This document shows positions 26,031-36,028 of a stretch of DNA of 64,000 bases, piece by piece (positions within the stretch are counted from its first letter, which is position 1; the number at the start of each line of letters is the position of its first letter). Made by a program: the position numbers and the translations under genes. The notes below the pieces were generated by a model that saw only the letters and a list, made by a program, of their open reading frames with translations, was not told where the DNA came from and made no database searches. Location: assembly GCA_002422785.1 (NCBI GenBank), contig DITK01000053.1, positions 7,897 through 71,896 on the forward strand. Direction: 5' to 3'. This stretch comes from Francisellaceae bacterium UBA6186 (GTDB lineage Bacteria; Pseudomonadota; Gammaproteobacteria; UBA6186; Azoamicaceae).

Positions 26031-26441
26031 ATGGAAAGTGTAACAAAATGTGTCAACCCGTGGTTGCAACAAAGACAAGAAATATTAATAATCCTGAATA
26101 ATTTAGCACGATTATTACCTAACAGCTTAAATAAAGAGGATATTTGTTTAACTAATTTTTTTCAATTGTTAATAGACTATACTTGCGCAGGACATTTACA
26201 AATTTTTACTTTGTTAATAAAACAAAATGTAAAAAATTTCATATCAATCAAAAAAATATTACATCAAATAAATTATACCACTAATTCTATTATTAAATTT
26301 AATTACAAGTTTAATAAATTCAAAAACATCTCTACGAATGACATCACAAAACTATTGGAACAGTTTGCTAATCGCATAGAATTAGAAGATTTATTATTAA
26401 ATCATCAGCCAACCACTATTCATAAAAACCAAATCAATTAG
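26031..26441 (+). CDS. rsd: Rsd/AlgQ family anti-sigma-70 factor
   Basis: Small helical protein matching Rsd/AlgQ: the N-terminal NPWLQQRQEILIILNNL, the central FFQLLIDYTCAGHLQIFTLLI (family: LVDYxSAGHF.IY) and the late FANRIELEDLLL (family: LEARFxLEDKLI). Rsd binds domain 4 of RpoD and frees core polymerase for other sigma factors; rpoS in the same window would be the natural beneficiary. At 136 residues it is slightly shorter than E. coli Rsd (158). Its 3' end overlaps rsmA (minus strand) by eight bases. Confidence 0.75.
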   Translation: MESVTKCVNPWLQQRQEILIILNNLARLLPNSLNKEDICLTNFFQLLIDYTCAGHLQIFTLLIKQNVKNFISIKKILHQINYTTNSIIKFNYKFNKFKNISTNDITKLLEQFANRIELEDLLLNHQPTTIHKNQIN

Positions 26442-27237
26442 TTATAGAGAATTCATTACTAATTTTTACAAAATCAGCAACAGTTAACTGTTCTGGACGG
26501 ATCTTAGGATCTATCCCCAAATTATTTAAATCATTAGCACTACCATATTGTTTTAAGGCATTAGATAAAATTTTTCTTCTTTGACAAAATGCAGCTGTTA
26601 CTAATTTATAAAAATGATCATAATTATTAGCTTTATCAGGCAAAATTATGTGTGGTACAAAACGCACAAAACAAGACTCCACTTTAGGGGCCGGATTAAA
26701 AGCATTACTGCCAACATGAAACATGATATTCATTTTAGCATGATATTGGGCCATAATACTGAGCCTACCATATTGTTTATTATTTGGGGCTGCGACTAAT
26801 CGTTCTGCCACCTCTTTTTGCAATAAAAAATGCATGTCATCGACATGAACCGCATAAGAAAATAATTTAAATAATAATGGCGTAGAAATATTATAAGGCA
26901 AATTACCAACAATTCTGACTTTATTATTATCTAATAAAGTCAAAAAATCTACTTGTAACACATTGTGATTTATGATCTTGACCTGATGATTAATGATCTC
27001 TGTTGCGAATTGATTGGTGAGTTTAGCACATAAACTATCGTCAATTTCGATTGCAATTAATTTGGCACAGTTTTGTATAATGTACGTTGTTATCGCCCCC
27101 AGCCCAGGTCCAATTTCTATTATACTTTGATCTTTCTTCAAATTAATCGTTGCAATAATTTGATTTATAACGGATTGATCAGTTAAAAAATTTTGTCCCA
27201 ATTGTTTACGTGGCTTATGATTACTTGACAACAACAT
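26434..27237 (-). CDS. rsmA: 16S rRNA (adenine-1518/1519-N6)-dimethyltransferase
   Basis: KsgA-type enzyme that dimethylates two adjacent adenines at the 3' end of 16S rRNA. LGQNFLTD, the SAM motif IIEIGPGLGAITTYI and the catalytic VGNLPYNISTP are intact, followed by FNPAPKVESCFVRF and RRKILSNALK. Full length of 267 residues. It sits six bases after surA; in many gammaproteobacteria pdxA lies between them, and it is absent here. Confidence 0.96.
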   Translation of the reverse strand: MLLSSNHKPRKQLGQNFLTDQSVINQIIATINLKKDQSIIEIGPGLGAITTYIIQNCAKLIAIEIDDSLCAKLTNQFATEIINHQVKIINHNVLQVDFLTLLDNNKVRIVGNLPYNISTPLLFKLFSYAVHVDDMHFLLQKEVAERLVAAPNNKQYGRLSIMAQYHAKMNIMFHVGSNAFNPAPKVESCFVRFVPHIILPDKANNYDHFYKLVTAAFCQRRKILSNALKQYGSANDLNNLGIDPKIRPEQLTVADFVKISNEFSITN

Positions 27238-27243
27238 GTATAA

Positions 27244-28575
27244 CTACAATAAAATTTCAACCTTAGCTTCGTCACGAATTTTCTTTAACCAAATTTCCAA
27301 CATATCATTAAATTTTTGCTCTCTTAAAATGTCTGCAATACGGTGGCGCATAGCATCGCTAGAGTTACTAACATCGCGACTACCGGTAACTTGCACTAGA
27401 TGCCAACCTAATTCCGTTTTAAATGGCTTGCTAATCTCCCCTGTTTTTAATTGAGTAATGATTTCCCAAAATTCTGGCATTACTGATTTAGATGTCACCC
27501 AACCCAAATCACCACCTTTAACTGCCGTGCTCAATTCTTCTGATTTTTTTTCTGCCAATTTAGCAAAATCTTTGCCTGCTATAATTTGTTTACGCAAAAT
27601 TAATAAATTAGCTGTCGCTTCTTCTTCTGAGGTATTAACCCCTGGTTTAATTAAAATCTGCCTTACCCTAAACTCTTGATAATCATTCTTTTCACCCATG
27701 CGCTTATTATGTAATTTTATAATATGTAATCCACTAGCACTGTGGATCGGTCCTACTACCTCGTTTATTTTCATATGTGCAACATGTTTTACAAAAATAG
27801 TTGGTACTTCATTTATTTGTCGCCAACCTAAATCACCACCTTCTAATGCATTAGCACCGGAAGAGTAGGAAGCAGCTAATTGTTTAAAGTCCTTTCCTTG
27901 TTTTAATTCGTTAATAATTTTATTCGCCTTAAACTCAATTTCTTTTAACGCCGCTGAATTTGGTTTTTCTGGGGCTAAAATCAAAATATGTCCTAAACGA
28001 TACTCTACACCACTGTTATCTTGGCCAATAGGTGAATTCAAATAACCATCTATGTCTATAGCAGAAATTCTGATTTCACTACCAACCTCGCGTTGTTGCA
28101 GCCTTGCTAATGTCAGTTCCGTTTTTACATGTTCTCTAAATTCCTCAAAACTCATGCCATCTTTTTGAATTTTTTGTTTATATTCAGCAGTAGTTAATTG
28201 ATCATTTTTTGCCAAATCAATTATCGCTTGATTAACACTAGTGCTGTCTACTTCAATAGCAAATTGTTTAGCTAATTGTAACTGAATATGATCTAAAATA
28301 ATTTTATTTAAAACTTGCTGCTCTAGAATCTTTGGCGCAGGCAATTGGATGTTTTGTTTAGACAAACCATTAATTACCAACTTGGTTTTATTCGACAATT
28401 CAGATAAAGTAATAATATCTCCGCCAACAATAGCCACAACTTTATCTAACGGCTGAGAGGCATATGTTATATTAAACACATGCCCAGCAATAAAAAAAGA
28501 TAAACCTATAAGTTGCAACAATTGCTTGGCTAGTAAGGATAATGATTTGCTGTGTATAATAATTTTATTACTCAT
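27244..28575 (-). CDS. surA: Periplasmic chaperone/peptidyl-prolyl isomerase SurA
   Basis: Chaperone for outer-membrane proteins. After a hydrophobic export signal (GLSFFIAGHVFNITYAS) comes the N-terminal chaperone domain (DKVVAIVGGDIITLSEL), then two parvulin domains: YRLGHILILAPE ... GGDLGWRQINEVP and FRVRQILIKPG ... GGDLGWVTSKSVMPEFW. The C-terminal helix follows. 443 residues is normal. It lies 29 bases after lptD, whose product is a known SurA client. Confidence 0.95.
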   Translation of the reverse strand: MSNKIIIHSKSLSLLAKQLLQLIGLSFFIAGHVFNITYASQPLDKVVAIVGGDIITLSELSNKTKLVINGLSKQNIQLPAPKILEQQVLNKIILDHIQLQLAKQFAIEVDSTSVNQAIIDLAKNDQLTTAEYKQKIQKDGMSFEEFREHVKTELTLARLQQREVGSEIRISAIDIDGYLNSPIGQDNSGVEYRLGHILILAPEKPNSAALKEIEFKANKIINELKQGKDFKQLAASYSSGANALEGGDLGWRQINEVPTIFVKHVAHMKINEVVGPIHSASGLHIIKLHNKRMGEKNDYQEFRVRQILIKPGVNTSEEEATANLLILRKQIIAGKDFAKLAEKKSEELSTAVKGGDLGWVTSKSVMPEFWEIITQLKTGEISKPFKTELGWHLVQVTGSRDVSNSSDAMRHRIADILREQKFNDMLEIWLKKIRDEAKVEILL

Positions 28576-28604
28576 TTTTGTAACCTGCTTTATAACCTAT
28601 ATTA

Positions 28605-31112
28605 TTAAAATTTTTCCTGAGCTTTATAACCAGCTATTTTACCAGATAGGTAATTATTATCTAAGGTACCCACATCAGTAAAGCCTTTAAAAACTATCTG
28701 TGCTAAAAATTTATTATCATACCTTTTTTGTATAAAATTTTCAGCAGAAAATAAACTTCTAGACCACGCCATACGCAAAATAGTACAGCAACCGTGTAGT
28801 TCCACCCCAGCTAAACTATATACTGGACGCTTTTGATGTAAATCATAATCAAATTTGCCTAATAAATTTATATCATCCTTTACTGCCCAAATCATAGAAG
28901 TTTGCCATTGACGCTGAGGAACTGAAGTAAAACGTACATATTGGTAACCTAAATTAATAATTTTATCATCATCCAACTTATATTGGCCAGTCACCGTGCT
29001 GCTACGTGTTTGATTTAATGTTTGCTTAACTACGTTAGCCTCTAACGATATCTCTCGGGTTAAATGATAATCAAACAACAAGGCAATTGGTGACCATCTG
29101 CCAAATTGTAAATTTTCCCCTAAATACGAGGTTAAACCATGAAAATATCTAGCCCTAGCTATGGCAAAAGAAGCTTTTTCTTCTCCATCAACCGGCAGCA
29201 ACCCGGTTTTAAGCCCAAAAGTAACTTGATTAGCATCTGATAATCTATCTACGCTGCTATAACGATTATCTCTAAATAATTGGTGATAATTAAAATCCAT
29301 AGCACCACTATCAAACACCGGATAACGATTTTGCCCAACTTTTGGTACGTAAAGATAGTATATTTTTGGCTCCAATGTCTGTGACCATTCATTGCTAATA
29401 TTTTTAGCAAAATGTAATCCGCTATCAATATCTAACATCGGAATAACCCTAGATGGGTTGTTTGGTTTTTTAATCAACTTGTCAGCATGGCTAAGCTTTA
29501 AATTTTGATAAGATAATAAATCAAATTGTAATCTTGGTTTTAAATAACCATAGTTTTTATAGATCGGACGCTCCAAAGTGGGACGAAAATGCATACGCTT
29601 ACCGATAGTATTAGTTGGTACGTTATTTACAGAACGCAACTTAAAGTCTACATAACTAACATTGTATCTAGTAAGATATTTTTGTGGCCAATATAGATAA
29701 TTCGAACTCCAAGCAATTTCCGGCATCTTTTTATATTGCTCGAGTGCCACCGGTCCTTCAAATGAATATAAGGTTTGGTACTGTAACGCCTTAAATACTA
29801 ACATCCCGTATTTATTATAGTGCTCTAGCCTAGCAGATTGTTCAAGATGCAAAGAAGAAGCATGCATTATTTCTTCTAGATTTGATCCAGCATTAGCACC
29901 AAGAGCAGATCCTCGATTAGTATTGGAAATTTTACTGATAGAATTCAAACTAACTTGACCAATATCTTGACCAAAATCTTGTAAATAGTTGTCATCACTA
30001 ACTTTATTATAATTTATATGTAAACTAGAATTTTTTTGCATCGCTGTACTGGAAGACAACCATAAAGCATATCGACTAGTACGACGTCGCAAATTACTAT
30101 AGCGCATATCGTTAGCTGTTATTTGACCAGGATCTGAAATTTTAGTATTAACAAAATTCCTATAACTAGTATCTTTAGGTAAAAAATTAAATCTAAATAT
30201 TCCCAAAGACTTATGAGTTAAATAGCGAAATTGATTGTCCAGCTTATATCCTCTTTTGCTTAAATAAAATGGTGATATAGTATAATCATAATTTTCAGCC
30301 ATGTTCCAATACCAAGGCATGCCAAAAACTACACCATGCTTCGAGCTGGTAGCCAAAGTAGGTACCAAAAATCCAGATTGCCGCCTTTTATCAATCGGGA
30401 AATTAACATATGGCCAATAAAATATTGGCACATCTTTTATATACATTTTTGCATGCCAAGCCTCTCCTCGGCCCGCAACTTTATCTATTTTTACTTTTTT
30501 TGCAAATAATCGCCAATTATTATTGCCAGGACTGCAAGTGGTATAACTCGCATCTGGCATTTGCATAGTATTATTGTCAAAAATTTCTATTTTAGCAGCA
30601 TCGCCAGTTGCGTGACGATTATATATTCTATAATTAGCATTGTAGATAACTTTATAGTTTTCTTGTTGTAATACGGTGGCATTACTTCCTATCACACGCA
30701 ACCCCGGCTCGGTTAATTGGACCAAGCCATTTGCAGTAAAAGACTCTATTCTACCATCAGAATTTTGTCTAACTTTAGCATGATCGGCAGTTAATTTTTG
30801 ATTATTTTTAGCAATAACCACATTACCATCAAAACTAGATAGACCTTTAGATACCAACTTAGTGCGATCAGAATTGATAATTAATGTATCGACCGGGTTA
30901 TTTTTAGTTATTTCTAATGGATATACTGGTTCTAAATAATACCCATTACATAATTTATTCGCTTTTTGCTTACAACTGGGAAAATATCGCCAATCGCTAT
31001 CATCTATTGGTTTATTAACATCTGCCCACAAATTAGCAACCATAACAAATAAAGATATGGCCACGACCCGCATTCTTAATTTGTTGATTTGCATACACAT
31101 TCTTAAAAACAT
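28605..31112 (-). CDS. lptD: LPS-assembly protein LptD
   Basis: Outer-membrane LPS translocon barrel. The periplasmic OstA-like domain (GNVVIAKNNQKLTADHAKVRQN; INKVAGRGEAWHAK region) precedes a long beta-barrel. Cysteines needed for the interlinked disulfides are visible: FPSCKQKANKLCNG near the mature N-terminus and adjacent ELHGCC near the end. Reading could extend to 31277 but that would overlap amgK; ATG at 31112 (or 31100, 31094) gives a good signal peptide (LRMRVVAISLFVMVANLWA). Disulfide rearrangement of LptD normally needs DsbC, which in this genome lacks its second active cysteine. Confidence 0.93.
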   Translation of the reverse strand: MFLRMCMQINKLRMRVVAISLFVMVANLWADVNKPIDDSDWRYFPSCKQKANKLCNGYYLEPVYPLEITKNNPVDTLIINSDRTKLVSKGLSSFDGNVVIAKNNQKLTADHAKVRQNSDGRIESFTANGLVQLTEPGLRVIGSNATVLQQENYKVIYNANYRIYNRHATGDAAKIEIFDNNTMQMPDASYTTCSPGNNNWRLFAKKVKIDKVAGRGEAWHAKMYIKDVPIFYWPYVNFPIDKRRQSGFLVPTLATSSKHGVVFGMPWYWNMAENYDYTISPFYLSKRGYKLDNQFRYLTHKSLGIFRFNFLPKDTSYRNFVNTKISDPGQITANDMRYSNLRRRTSRYALWLSSSTAMQKNSSLHINYNKVSDDNYLQDFGQDIGQVSLNSISKISNTNRGSALGANAGSNLEEIMHASSLHLEQSARLEHYNKYGMLVFKALQYQTLYSFEGPVALEQYKKMPEIAWSSNYLYWPQKYLTRYNVSYVDFKLRSVNNVPTNTIGKRMHFRPTLERPIYKNYGYLKPRLQFDLLSYQNLKLSHADKLIKKPNNPSRVIPMLDIDSGLHFAKNISNEWSQTLEPKIYYLYVPKVGQNRYPVFDSGAMDFNYHQLFRDNRYSSVDRLSDANQVTFGLKTGLLPVDGEEKASFAIARARYFHGLTSYLGENLQFGRWSPIALLFDYHLTREISLEANVVKQTLNQTRSSTVTGQYKLDDDKIINLGYQYVRFTSVPQRQWQTSMIWAVKDDINLLGKFDYDLHQKRPVYSLAGVELHGCCTILRMAWSRSLFSAENFIQKRYDNKFLAQIVFKGFTDVGTLDNNYLSGKIAGYKAQEKF

Positions 31113-31220
31113 TTTATTAATTACATAACAGCTATCTAGAATATCAGACCCATGTATTCTATAATTTGATTCTATACTGGGGTATGGTCCTTCAGCAAAT
31201 AAAATTTTTGGTTTACCAAT

Positions 31221-32288
31221 ATGAAATACAGCAATACTACCACTGAAAACGATAATAAAATCAATGATTGGATACAATCTATTAGTTTAGATCTTCACTT
31301 GGGGGATAATTGGTCTATTCAACCAATGGTCGGAGACTGTAGTGTAAGAAAATACTATTTATTAAAAAATAACCAAATCAACCCATTAGCTACTGCCGCA
31401 CAACAATTTGTCATTATGCAAACTCCTATTGATAACAGCATGAAAAATTTTATCAATATTGCAAAATTTTTAGCTAATTTAAATTTGCCGATTACAATTC
31501 CCACAATTTATGCCATAAAATCTACCCCACCGGTTGGCTATTTGTTATTAAGCTATTTAGGAGAAAAGTTATTATTCAAAAATTTAAATCATAACACGGC
31601 CAGAACTATATACAAAACAGCGTGGCAAGCTATGGCCAGCATTCAATTAAACGCTAAAAACATAAGTTTACCAGTTATGGATCGTAGATATATAAAAAAA
31701 ACATTATTATTATTTAAAACATGGTATTTAACCACTCATTTACATTTAACTAATTTATTTAATATAAATAGTTTATTAGATAATCTAGAAGATTACTTTG
31801 TTAAAATTTTCGCCTCTCAGCCACAAGTATTTGTTCATGTTGATTACCATTCAAAAAATTTACTTTTACCAATAACCACTGATAAAAACATGATAGGAAT
31901 TTTAGATTTTCAAGATGCCATGCTGGGACCAATAACTTACGATATAGTTTCATTATTGCAAGATGCTTATTTAGTTTGGCCAGAAGACCTAACAGAAACC
32001 ATTTTATTTGATTACTACGATTATTTAGTGGAACATAACCCGCAATTTAATGTTACTAAAAATCAATTTGTAAGATATTTTTATTTAACCGGCCTGCAAC
32101 GACATCTTAAAAATTTAGGTATATTTGCTAGAATGAAATATTTTTATAAAAAACCTGATTATTTACAATATATACCTAATTTATTGCATTATATCCATAA
32201 GACTTGTGATAAATTTCCAGACCCAGAGCTTGGCATGATAAAAAAATTATTAATAAACACTACTACTTGCCATACAACCGAAGCGTAA
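31221..32288 (+). CDS. amgK: Anomeric MurNAc/GlcNAc kinase AmgK
   Basis: Aminoglycoside-phosphotransferase-fold kinase that makes MurNAc-1-phosphate in the MurU cell-wall recycling route. Catalytic loop HVDYHSKNLLL and metal-binding ILDFQDAMLGP match the AmgK family. VGDCSVRKYYLL is the N-lobe loop. The gene is divergent from lptD, as in Pseudomonas, and its stop is followed two bases later by murU. Working with MurU, it bypasses the fosfomycin-sensitive step. Confidence 0.88.
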   Translation: MKYSNTTTENDNKINDWIQSISLDLHLGDNWSIQPMVGDCSVRKYYLLKNNQINPLATAAQQFVIMQTPIDNSMKNFINIAKFLANLNLPITIPTIYAIKSTPPVGYLLLSYLGEKLLFKNLNHNTARTIYKTAWQAMASIQLNAKNISLPVMDRRYIKKTLLLFKTWYLTTHLHLTNLFNINSLLDNLEDYFVKIFASQPQVFVHVDYHSKNLLLPITTDKNMIGILDFQDAMLGPITYDIVSLLQDAYLVWPEDLTETILFDYYDYLVEHNPQFNVTKNQFVRYFYLTGLQRHLKNLGIFARMKYFYKKPDYLQYIPNLLHYIHKTCDKFPDPELGMIKKLLINTTTCHTTEA

Positions 32289-32290
32289 CC

Positions 32291-32962
32291 ATGAAAGCTA
32301 TGATCTTGGCGGCTGGTATCGGTAAAAGAATGCTGCCATTAACTGATAAAATACCAAAACCATTAATTCAAGTTAATAAGAAATATCTAATCGAGTACTC
32401 CATATTGGCTTTAAAAAAAGCTGGAATTAATCAATTAATAATTAATGTACACCACTTGGGTTATCAAGTTAAATCAATGTTAGGTGATGGATCCAAATGG
32501 GGAGTCAGCATTAACTATTCAGAAGAATCTGATTTACTAGATACTGGCGGAGGCATAATCCAGGCAATTAATAACAATTTATTAGGCGAAAAACCATTTG
32601 TGGTCGTAAGTTCCGATATTATTACTGATTTTGATTTTAACCTCTTGATTCCACAATTATCTAAACTTGCTCACCTAATTTTAGTACCTAATCCTAGTTT
32701 CAAATTAAACGGGGATTTTAATTTAGTAAATAATGAACTCCGATTACTTGATCATAATAACCCCGGATCAAATTATACCTATGCTAACATTGGAATATTT
32801 GATCCAAGATTTTTCTTAAATCCAATCGATAAAATTGTGCCGTTAGTCAAATTTATTAATAGAGCAATAAACAATAACCAAATCACCGGTGAAGTTTATT
32901 ATGGTTCCTGGAAAAATATTGGCAACTTATCAGATCTGCGATCTGTAAATGTTACTTCTTAA
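32291..32962 (+). CDS. murU: MurNAc-1-phosphate uridylyltransferase MurU
   Basis: Nucleotidyltransferase converting MurNAc-1-P and UTP to UDP-MurNAc. The signature MKAMILAAGIGKRMLPLTDKIPKPL, the DTGGGIIQA loop and VVSSDIITDFDF metal-binding Asp are intact. The Met at 32291, two bases after the amgK stop, is preferred to an upstream extension. The C-terminus (EVYYGSWKNIGNLSDLRSV) closes the sugar pocket. Ends overlapping a minus-strand hypothetical gene by four bases. Confidence 0.9.
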   Translation: MKAMILAAGIGKRMLPLTDKIPKPLIQVNKKYLIEYSILALKKAGINQLIINVHHLGYQVKSMLGDGSKWGVSINYSEESDLLDTGGGIIQAINNNLLGEKPFVVVSSDIITDFDFNLLIPQLSKLAHLILVPNPSFKLNGDFNLVNNELRLLDHNNPGSNYTYANIGIFDPRFFLNPIDKIVPLVKFINRAINNNQITGEVYYGSWKNIGNLSDLRSVNVTS

Positions 32963-33300
32963 TATTTTAGTCTTAGCCTTGGGCTATCATAAGAATCAGA
33001 ACTAACGCTACTAAGTACATCATTATTATCAGAATTAATTATTTCGCTAGTTAAGCTAGTATCGGTACTAATGCTGTTATTACTGTATATTCTAGGTAAA
33101 TATCCAAGATTGGAAGTATAGTTATAATTGTAATTAGTAAAAAATAACAATAATAAATCTTTTATCATACCACAATTACACTCAAAATTATCGGGTGGTA
33201 GCATAACTTCAGCAGAACAGAACTCAGCTAACCGATTGTTGTCAGAGTGAGGTTCTACGACCCTGACAACTTTTATATTTTTACTTAATTCATCTTCCAT
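32959..33300 (-). CDS. Hypothetical protein with Ser/Asp/Asn-rich C-terminus
   Basis: Not recognised. The 113-residue product has a polar N-terminus (EDELSKNIKVVRVVEPHSD), two close cysteines (FECNCGMIKD), one short hydrophobic stretch (IKDLLLLFF) and a low-complexity tail rich in Ser, Thr, Asn and Asp (NSISTDTSLTSEIINSDNNDVLSSVSS split by short steps). It is convergent with murU. Low-complexity tails of this kind occur in secreted effectors, but no motif proves that. It could also be a fast-evolving orphan. Confidence 0.4.
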   Translation of the reverse strand: MEDELSKNIKVVRVVEPHSDNNRLAEFCSAEVMLPPDNFECNCGMIKDLLLLFFTNYNYNYTSNLGYLPRIYSNNSISTDTSLTSEIINSDNNDVLSSVSSDSYDSPRLRLKY

Positions 33301-33448
33301 ACTAACTTACTCTAAATAACAGCAATTGGCTGAAAATGGTATATTAACCATAAATTTCTGTCAAAATAACTTTTTATATTGCCTATAATATCTAAATATG
33401 TCAGCATATATGATGATAAATTTAACATTGCACTTGTTTAACTAAATA

Positions 33449-34135
33449 ATGGAAACCACTAGTTTAAAATTAAAACCAATTCCCTCGACCATCCAAAGAG
33501 GAAGAATGTCTCACCAACAGCAACACGTTTTTGCAACGGAGCTAGATAATTATTGTATTGATTTTAATAATATAAAAAAATTAACTAGCCTAGAGGCTAA
33601 CCTTATATTTAACAACTATTCTAGACTAATCATTGACATAGGCTTTGGTAATGGCGATCAATTATTGCAATTATCCGAACAGCTGCCATCTTATAATTTC
33701 ATCGGAATAGAATTATATAAAAAAGGCATAGCTACTTTAATCAAGAATATTAAACATAAAAATATTAAAAATATCAAAATTATTTATGGGGATGCTAAAG
33801 AATTATTAAAAAATTTTGATAATCAACTAATATTTAAAGTACAAATTTTTTTTCCAGACCCATGGCCAAAATTAAGGCACCATAAGCGTCGGTTAATTAA
33901 CCAGGATTTGTTAAATATTATTAAACATAAACTACTACCAAATGGGATATTACATATTGTAACTGATTCCGATAACTACTCTAAGCATATTATTCAACTG
34001 ATGCAAAGATTCCCGGAATTTAACCACTTACAACAACATAATATACAGCGCCCAACAACCAAATTTGAAAAAACAGGCCTATCACTAGGAAATAATATCT
34101 CCGATATGGTTTTTGTATTACAATCGAGTATATAG
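33449..34135 (+). CDS. trmB: tRNA (guanine-46-N7)-methyltransferase
   Basis: Methylates G46 in the variable loop of tRNAs. The SAM motif LIIDIGFGNGDQLLQL, FIGIELYKKGIATL, and the catalytic FFPDPWPKLRHHKRRLI are all conserved, and the C-terminal TKFEKTGLSLGN contributes to substrate binding. 228 residues is normal. It stands alone after about 150 bases of AT-rich DNA that includes a TATAAT at about 33390. Confidence 0.95.
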   Translation: METTSLKLKPIPSTIQRGRMSHQQQHVFATELDNYCIDFNNIKKLTSLEANLIFNNYSRLIIDIGFGNGDQLLQLSEQLPSYNFIGIELYKKGIATLIKNIKHKNIKNIKIIYGDAKELLKNFDNQLIFKVQIFFPDPWPKLRHHKRRLINQDLLNIIKHKLLPNGILHIVTDSDNYSKHIIQLMQRFPEFNHLQQHNIQRPTTKFEKTGLSLGNNISDMVFVLQSSI

Positions 34136-34159
34136 AAAAATAAATATAAGGGTTGAACA

Positions 34160-36007
34160 TTGTTAGAACAATCAATGAATTTAAATATCAACATTATATT
34201 ATCCCTCATTATTTTAATATTTACAGCATTTTTGTTTTTTTCTAGTATTTTAAGAACAGATGTGGTCGCTGTATTGATACTTGTGATTATCGGGATCACT
34301 AAACTATTACCACCCGAACAACTTTTTTCTGGATTTTCCAGTCAAGCAGTCATATCTTTGATAGCTATCATGATTATGAGCTATGGTTTGGAAAATTCTG
34401 GGATCAGCCTAGTGGTTGCCAAATGGTTGCTAAAAACAGGAAGAGAACATCCAAAAAAAATTAGCCTACTCTTAATGACATTATCTGGCTTATTATCTGG
34501 ATTTATGCGGAGTATTGGTACAGTAACCCTGTTATTACCAATAATAACAAAAATTTCAACAAGAACTGGCATCACAAAAAAATTTCTCCTGTTACCTATG
34601 ACTTTCTGTGCAATTTTAGGTGGATCTTTAACCATGGTTGGATCAACTTCGTTGATTATCTTAAACAGCTTGCTCGCCAATATTAATCAATTTGCTAATC
34701 TTGAACATAAAACTACTATCAAGCCTTTTTATTTATTTGAAGTATTACCAATAGGTGTTTTGCTATTATTCTCTGGGATTATTTATTTATATTTCATTAG
34801 TAAAAAATTAAAATCTTCCGATAACCCAACTATAATTAGCGGCGCAACTAAAGCATACTTTCAAAAAACTTATTCTAAAGGAACAGATATTTACGAACTA
34901 AAGCTAACCAATAAAAGCCTAGTTGCTAATTCAACATTAAGGCAGTTAGAACAAATGCTACCAAATAGCATCTCTATTTTAGCGATTTGCCAAGATCAAG
35001 AATATTTTTTCCCACCGCTAAGAAAAACTTTAATTAAGCCAAATGCCGTGCTTGCAATTATGGGAGATGCGGAAACTATCAAACAATTTGCTAAAGAGCA
35101 TGATTTGAAAATATTACATAAATTAGATATTTTCGCAGAAATTTTACACCCAACTAAAGCGGGTTTATGCGAAGCGGTTATTCCACCCAGTTCACAATTA
35201 ATCGGCAAAGAAGCAAAAGAATTACATATGAAAAGAGCATATAAATTGCATGTATTAGCATTATTCCGCGACAGCAATGTTTATAGCGGCGAAGAATTAA
35301 ATGCCCTTATCCTGCGCAGCGGTGATACTTTGGGAATGTTTAGCAATTGGGAAGCATTAAATGAATTCAAAAAAAATTCTGATTTTTTTGTATTAACTAC
35401 TTCTTATCCATTAGATAAATTTTATCCTAAAAAAATGCCTTTTGCCTTAGGTTTTTTTTTCTTATCTATTTTTTTAGTAATTTCCAATTGGTTGCCAATT
35501 TCAGTAGGATTATTAATTGGTGCAGTTGGGATGATAGCAACTGGCGTATTATCTATTGATCAAGCATACAGTGCTGTTAGTTGGAAAACTATTTTTTTAA
35601 TAGCAGGCTTAATGCCGTTAGGATTGGTGCTAGAAACTACGGGAACTACAGAATGGCTGATTGCTATTATAACTCAAAATAATATCATTACCTCTCCACT
35701 TATAATGCAAATTGCTTTAATAATTGTATCTGGCGGCTTAGCTTTAGTTATATCTAATGTAGGTGCTACAATATTTTTAGTACCCATCGCACTAGAGCTT
35801 GCTAATACTGTTGGAGCCGATCCTAGGATTTTTGCTTTAACCGTAGCATTATCCACTGCTAATACTTTTATATTCCCTACCCACCAAGTAAATGCTTTGA
35901 TTGCAGGACCTGGTGGTTATTCTGCCAATGATTTTATGAAAATTGGTGGCTGGATGAGTCTTATTTTTGTAGTAACTATATTTGTTGGCTTAAATTTATT
36001 TTTTTAA
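34160..36007 (+). CDS. SLC13/DASS-family transporter with two RCK_C (TrkA-C) domains
   Basis: Inner-membrane carrier of the divalent anion/sodium symporter type. Residues 1-215 and 430-615 are two hydrophobic halves with the family features SIGTVTLLLPI and VISNVGATIFLVPIALELA; between them lie two soluble RCK_C-like domains (KGTDIYELKLTNKSLVANSTLR ... LAIMGDAETIKQF and EAVIPPSSQLIGKEAKELH ... GDTLGMFS). This layout fits the YfbS/SLC13-TrkA-C group, whose substrates are often sulfate or dicarboxylates. TTG at 34160 has AAGGG eight bases upstream; ATG at 34175 is the alternative. Confidence 0.8.
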   Translation: MLEQSMNLNINIILSLIILIFTAFLFFSSILRTDVVAVLILVIIGITKLLPPEQLFSGFSSQAVISLIAIMIMSYGLENSGISLVVAKWLLKTGREHPKKISLLLMTLSGLLSGFMRSIGTVTLLLPIITKISTRTGITKKFLLLPMTFCAILGGSLTMVGSTSLIILNSLLANINQFANLEHKTTIKPFYLFEVLPIGVLLLFSGIIYLYFISKKLKSSDNPTIISGATKAYFQKTYSKGTDIYELKLTNKSLVANSTLRQLEQMLPNSISILAICQDQEYFFPPLRKTLIKPNAVLAIMGDAETIKQFAKEHDLKILHKLDIFAEILHPTKAGLCEAVIPPSSQLIGKEAKELHMKRAYKLHVLALFRDSNVYSGEELNALILRSGDTLGMFSNWEALNEFKKNSDFFVLTTSYPLDKFYPKKMPFALGFFFLSIFLVISNWLPISVGLLIGAVGMIATGVLSIDQAYSAVSWKTIFLIAGLMPLGLVLETTGTTEWLIAIITQNNIITSPLIMQIALIIVSGGLALVISNVGATIFLVPIALELANTVGADPRIFALTVALSTANTFIFPTHQVNALIAGPGGYSANDFMKIGGWMSLIFVVTIFVGLNLFF

Positions 36008-36028
36008 AATATAAAATGGGTATAACAC

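Noticed and set aside
31113..31277. N-terminal extension of LptD by 55 residues
   Set aside because: It would overlap amgK on the other strand and precede a good signal peptide; not compatible with an exported protein.
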